In this document: in pieces, positions 36,660 to 38,116 of the stretch
Position numbering within the stretch: the first letter of the stretch is position 1
Layout: each line of letters begins with the position of its first letter
Assembly: GCA_002725285.1 (NCBI GenBank)
Contig: PBRC01000056.1
Coordinates: 1-38,116, forward strand
From: Gammaproteobacteria bacterium
GTDB lineage: Bacteria; Pseudomonadota; Gammaproteobacteria; Pseudomonadales; Azotimanducaceae
Reading direction: 5' to 3'
Length of the DNA: 38,116 bases
Notes under the pieces: generated by a model
Database searches by the model: none
What the model saw: the letters and a program-made list of their open reading frames with translations, nothing else
Told to the model about the DNA's origin: nothing
Program-made: the position numbers and the translations under genes

Positions 36660-38116
36660 ATGAGATTTGATGCCATCGTCATCGGGGCTGGTCATAATGG
36701 CCTAACCGCCGCGAATTACCTGGCACAGGGTGGATTGAAGGTGTGTGTGCTGGAACAGCGCCATGTTGTAGGTGGTGCTGCTGTCAGTGACGAATTTCAT
36801 CCGGGCTTTCGCAACTCTGTAGCGTCTTTCGTGGTGAGTCTGCTCAGAACCGAGGTTATTGAGGAACTGGAGCTTGCGAACTACGGTTATGAAACCATGA
36901 TCGTGGAAAGTGGATTTTATCCTGACTCGGATGGGAACTACCTGCTTTTGAACGGAGATAAAGCCCATGACAGAGCGGAAGTTGAAAAATTCTCGAAAAC
37001 TGATTTTGACAACCTGCAGGAGTTTGATCAGATTGTAGAGAAGGCAGGTGCAGTCCTGTCGAAGCAATGGTTACGAGAGCCGCCAAAACTGCACAGCGGC
37101 GACCTGGGCGACCTGGTCGGTAGCGCCAGGCTTGGATTGGACATCCTAAAGTTAAACGGCGATGAGCGCTGGCGTTTACTGCAGTTTTTGCTGGGACCTC
37201 CCGATACCATCATTGAACGGTGGTTCGAAAGCGACAAACTAAAAGCGATGATCGCGTCCAGAATGACGCCAGCAAACTACGCCTCGCTGCATCAGCCTGG
37301 GGCCAGTCTTGCCATGTTGCATCATGCCGTTGGTGAAGTTGCTGGTAGCCAGGGAGACTGGGGTCTTGTACGAGGGGGTATGGGTACCATCACCCAGGCG
37401 ATGGCAGCATCGGCGAAAGATAAGGGTGTCGTAATTGAGACAAATGCACCTGTCGAATCTGTCGTTATTGATAGTGGCCGAGCGAAGGGAGTTCTGCTTA
37501 CAACCGGCAGGCAATTGCTTGCGCCGATAGTGGTTGCCAATACAGATCCAAATCGGACCTTCCTCAAACTGGTCGGTGCCGAGCATTTACCGGAGTCTTT
37601 TGCCCGTGACATCGAAGCATTCAGGCAGGAATCAGCTTCATTGCGAATCAATCTGGCGCTGAGCGGTTTACCGGATTTTGACTGTTTGCCCGGAACAGAA
37701 ATGGGGGAACATCACCGCAGCAGTATAATGATCGTCGAGAACAAAGATCATGTGGAGAATGCGTACCAGTCCGCGCGGCGAGGGATTCCGTCAAATCCTC
37801 CCTTTATCGAAGCACTGATTCCCAGCACAAGAGACGATAGCCTCACCGATGAGCCTGGAACCCATGTGATGAGTCTGCTCTGCAAATACATGCCGTATGA
37901 TCTTGCCGATGGGAAACACTGGGACGATATGCGAGAAGTGGTGTTTGAGCAGATTCTAGATTATCTGCAGACACTCATGCCCAATATCAGAGAGATATTG
38001 GTAGGCTACCAGTGCATGTCACCACTTGATTTGGAACGAACATTTGGCATGACCCGGGGAGACATATGTCACGGTAAACTAGAGCCTGACCAGATGTTCA
38101 GCGCCCGTCCCCATCC
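36660..38116 (+). CDS. Phytoene-dehydrogenase-like (PYROXD2-like) NAD(P)/FAD-dependent oxidoreductase, truncated by window end
   Basis: Open frame from ATG 36660 to window end: MRFDAIVIGAGHNGLTAANYLAQGGLKVCVLEQRHVVGGAAVSDEFHPGFRNSVASFVVSLL...VRGGMGTITQAMAASAKDKGVVIETNAPVESV; not in the ORF track because no stop is reached. Confidence 0.9.
   Translation, partial: MRFDAIVIGAGHNGLTAANYLAQGGLKVCVLEQRHVVGGAAVSDEFHPGFRNSVASFVVSLLRTEVIEELELANYGYETMIVESGFYPDSDGNYLLLNGDKAHDRAEVEKFSKTDFDNLQEFDQIVEKAGAVLSKQWLREPPKLHSGDLGDLVGSARLGLDILKLNGDERWRLLQFLLGPPDTIIERWFESDKLKAMIASRMTPANYASLHQPGASLAMLHHAVGEVAGSQGDWGLVRGGMGTITQAMAASAKDKGVVIETNAPVESVVIDSGRAKGVLLTTGRQLLAPIVVANTDPNRTFLKLVGAEHLPESFARDIEAFRQESASLRINLALSGLPDFDCLPGTEMGEHHRSSIMIVENKDHVENAYQSARRGIPSNPPFIEALIPSTRDDSLTDEPGTHVMSLLCKYMPYDLADGKHWDDMREVVFEQILDYLQTLMPNIREILVGYQCMSPLDLERTFGMTRGDICHGKLEPDQMFSARPH

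Noticed and set aside
36702-37651. Series of minus-strand ORFs (36702-37067, 36856-37086, 37028-37237, 37239-37586, 37322-37651)
   Set aside because: All antisense to the edge-truncated FAD oxidoreductase, which has clear homology-type motifs

Overview
This 38.1-kb window looks like a gene-dense bacterial chromosome segment. The gene content suggests a marine-type gammaproteobacterium, but that is inference only. No rRNA, tRNA, CRISPR array or intact transposase was seen. Content falls into four groups. (1) Small-molecule catabolism: VOC, HDH/HpsN-like dehydrogenase, CaiB/BaiF CoA-transferase, HpcH/HpaI aldolase, SDR, enoyl-CoA hydratase, MaoC, GST, SRPBCC and a phytoene-dehydrogenase-like FAD enzyme that runs off the right edge. 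(2) Transport: TonB receptor with a TPR neighbour, MFS, MATE, SSS symporter and TauE/SafE. (3) Periplasmic redox: two classes of PQQ-type beta-propeller dehydrogenase, a di-heme peroxidase, a tetraheme cytochrome coupled to a membrane b-type-like protein, and a Tat-type FAD oxidoreductase. (4) The most distinctive locus, 30808-34143: a three-part protein (carboxypeptidase-regulatory-like + single c-heme + Vgb/NHL-like propeller), an SHP/DUF1924-type cytochrome and two tandem DHC di-heme cytochromes, without the b-type cytochrome that usually accompanies SHP/DHC. Two decayed genes not captured by the ORF track were read by hand: a DegT/DnrJ/EryC1 aminotransferase relic (about 2690-3080) and the C-terminal remnant of an amidohydrolase/N-acyl-D-amino-acid deacylase (about 1149-1374). 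They flank an intact histidinol-dehydrogenase-like gene. All family calls come from reading motifs; no database search was run.
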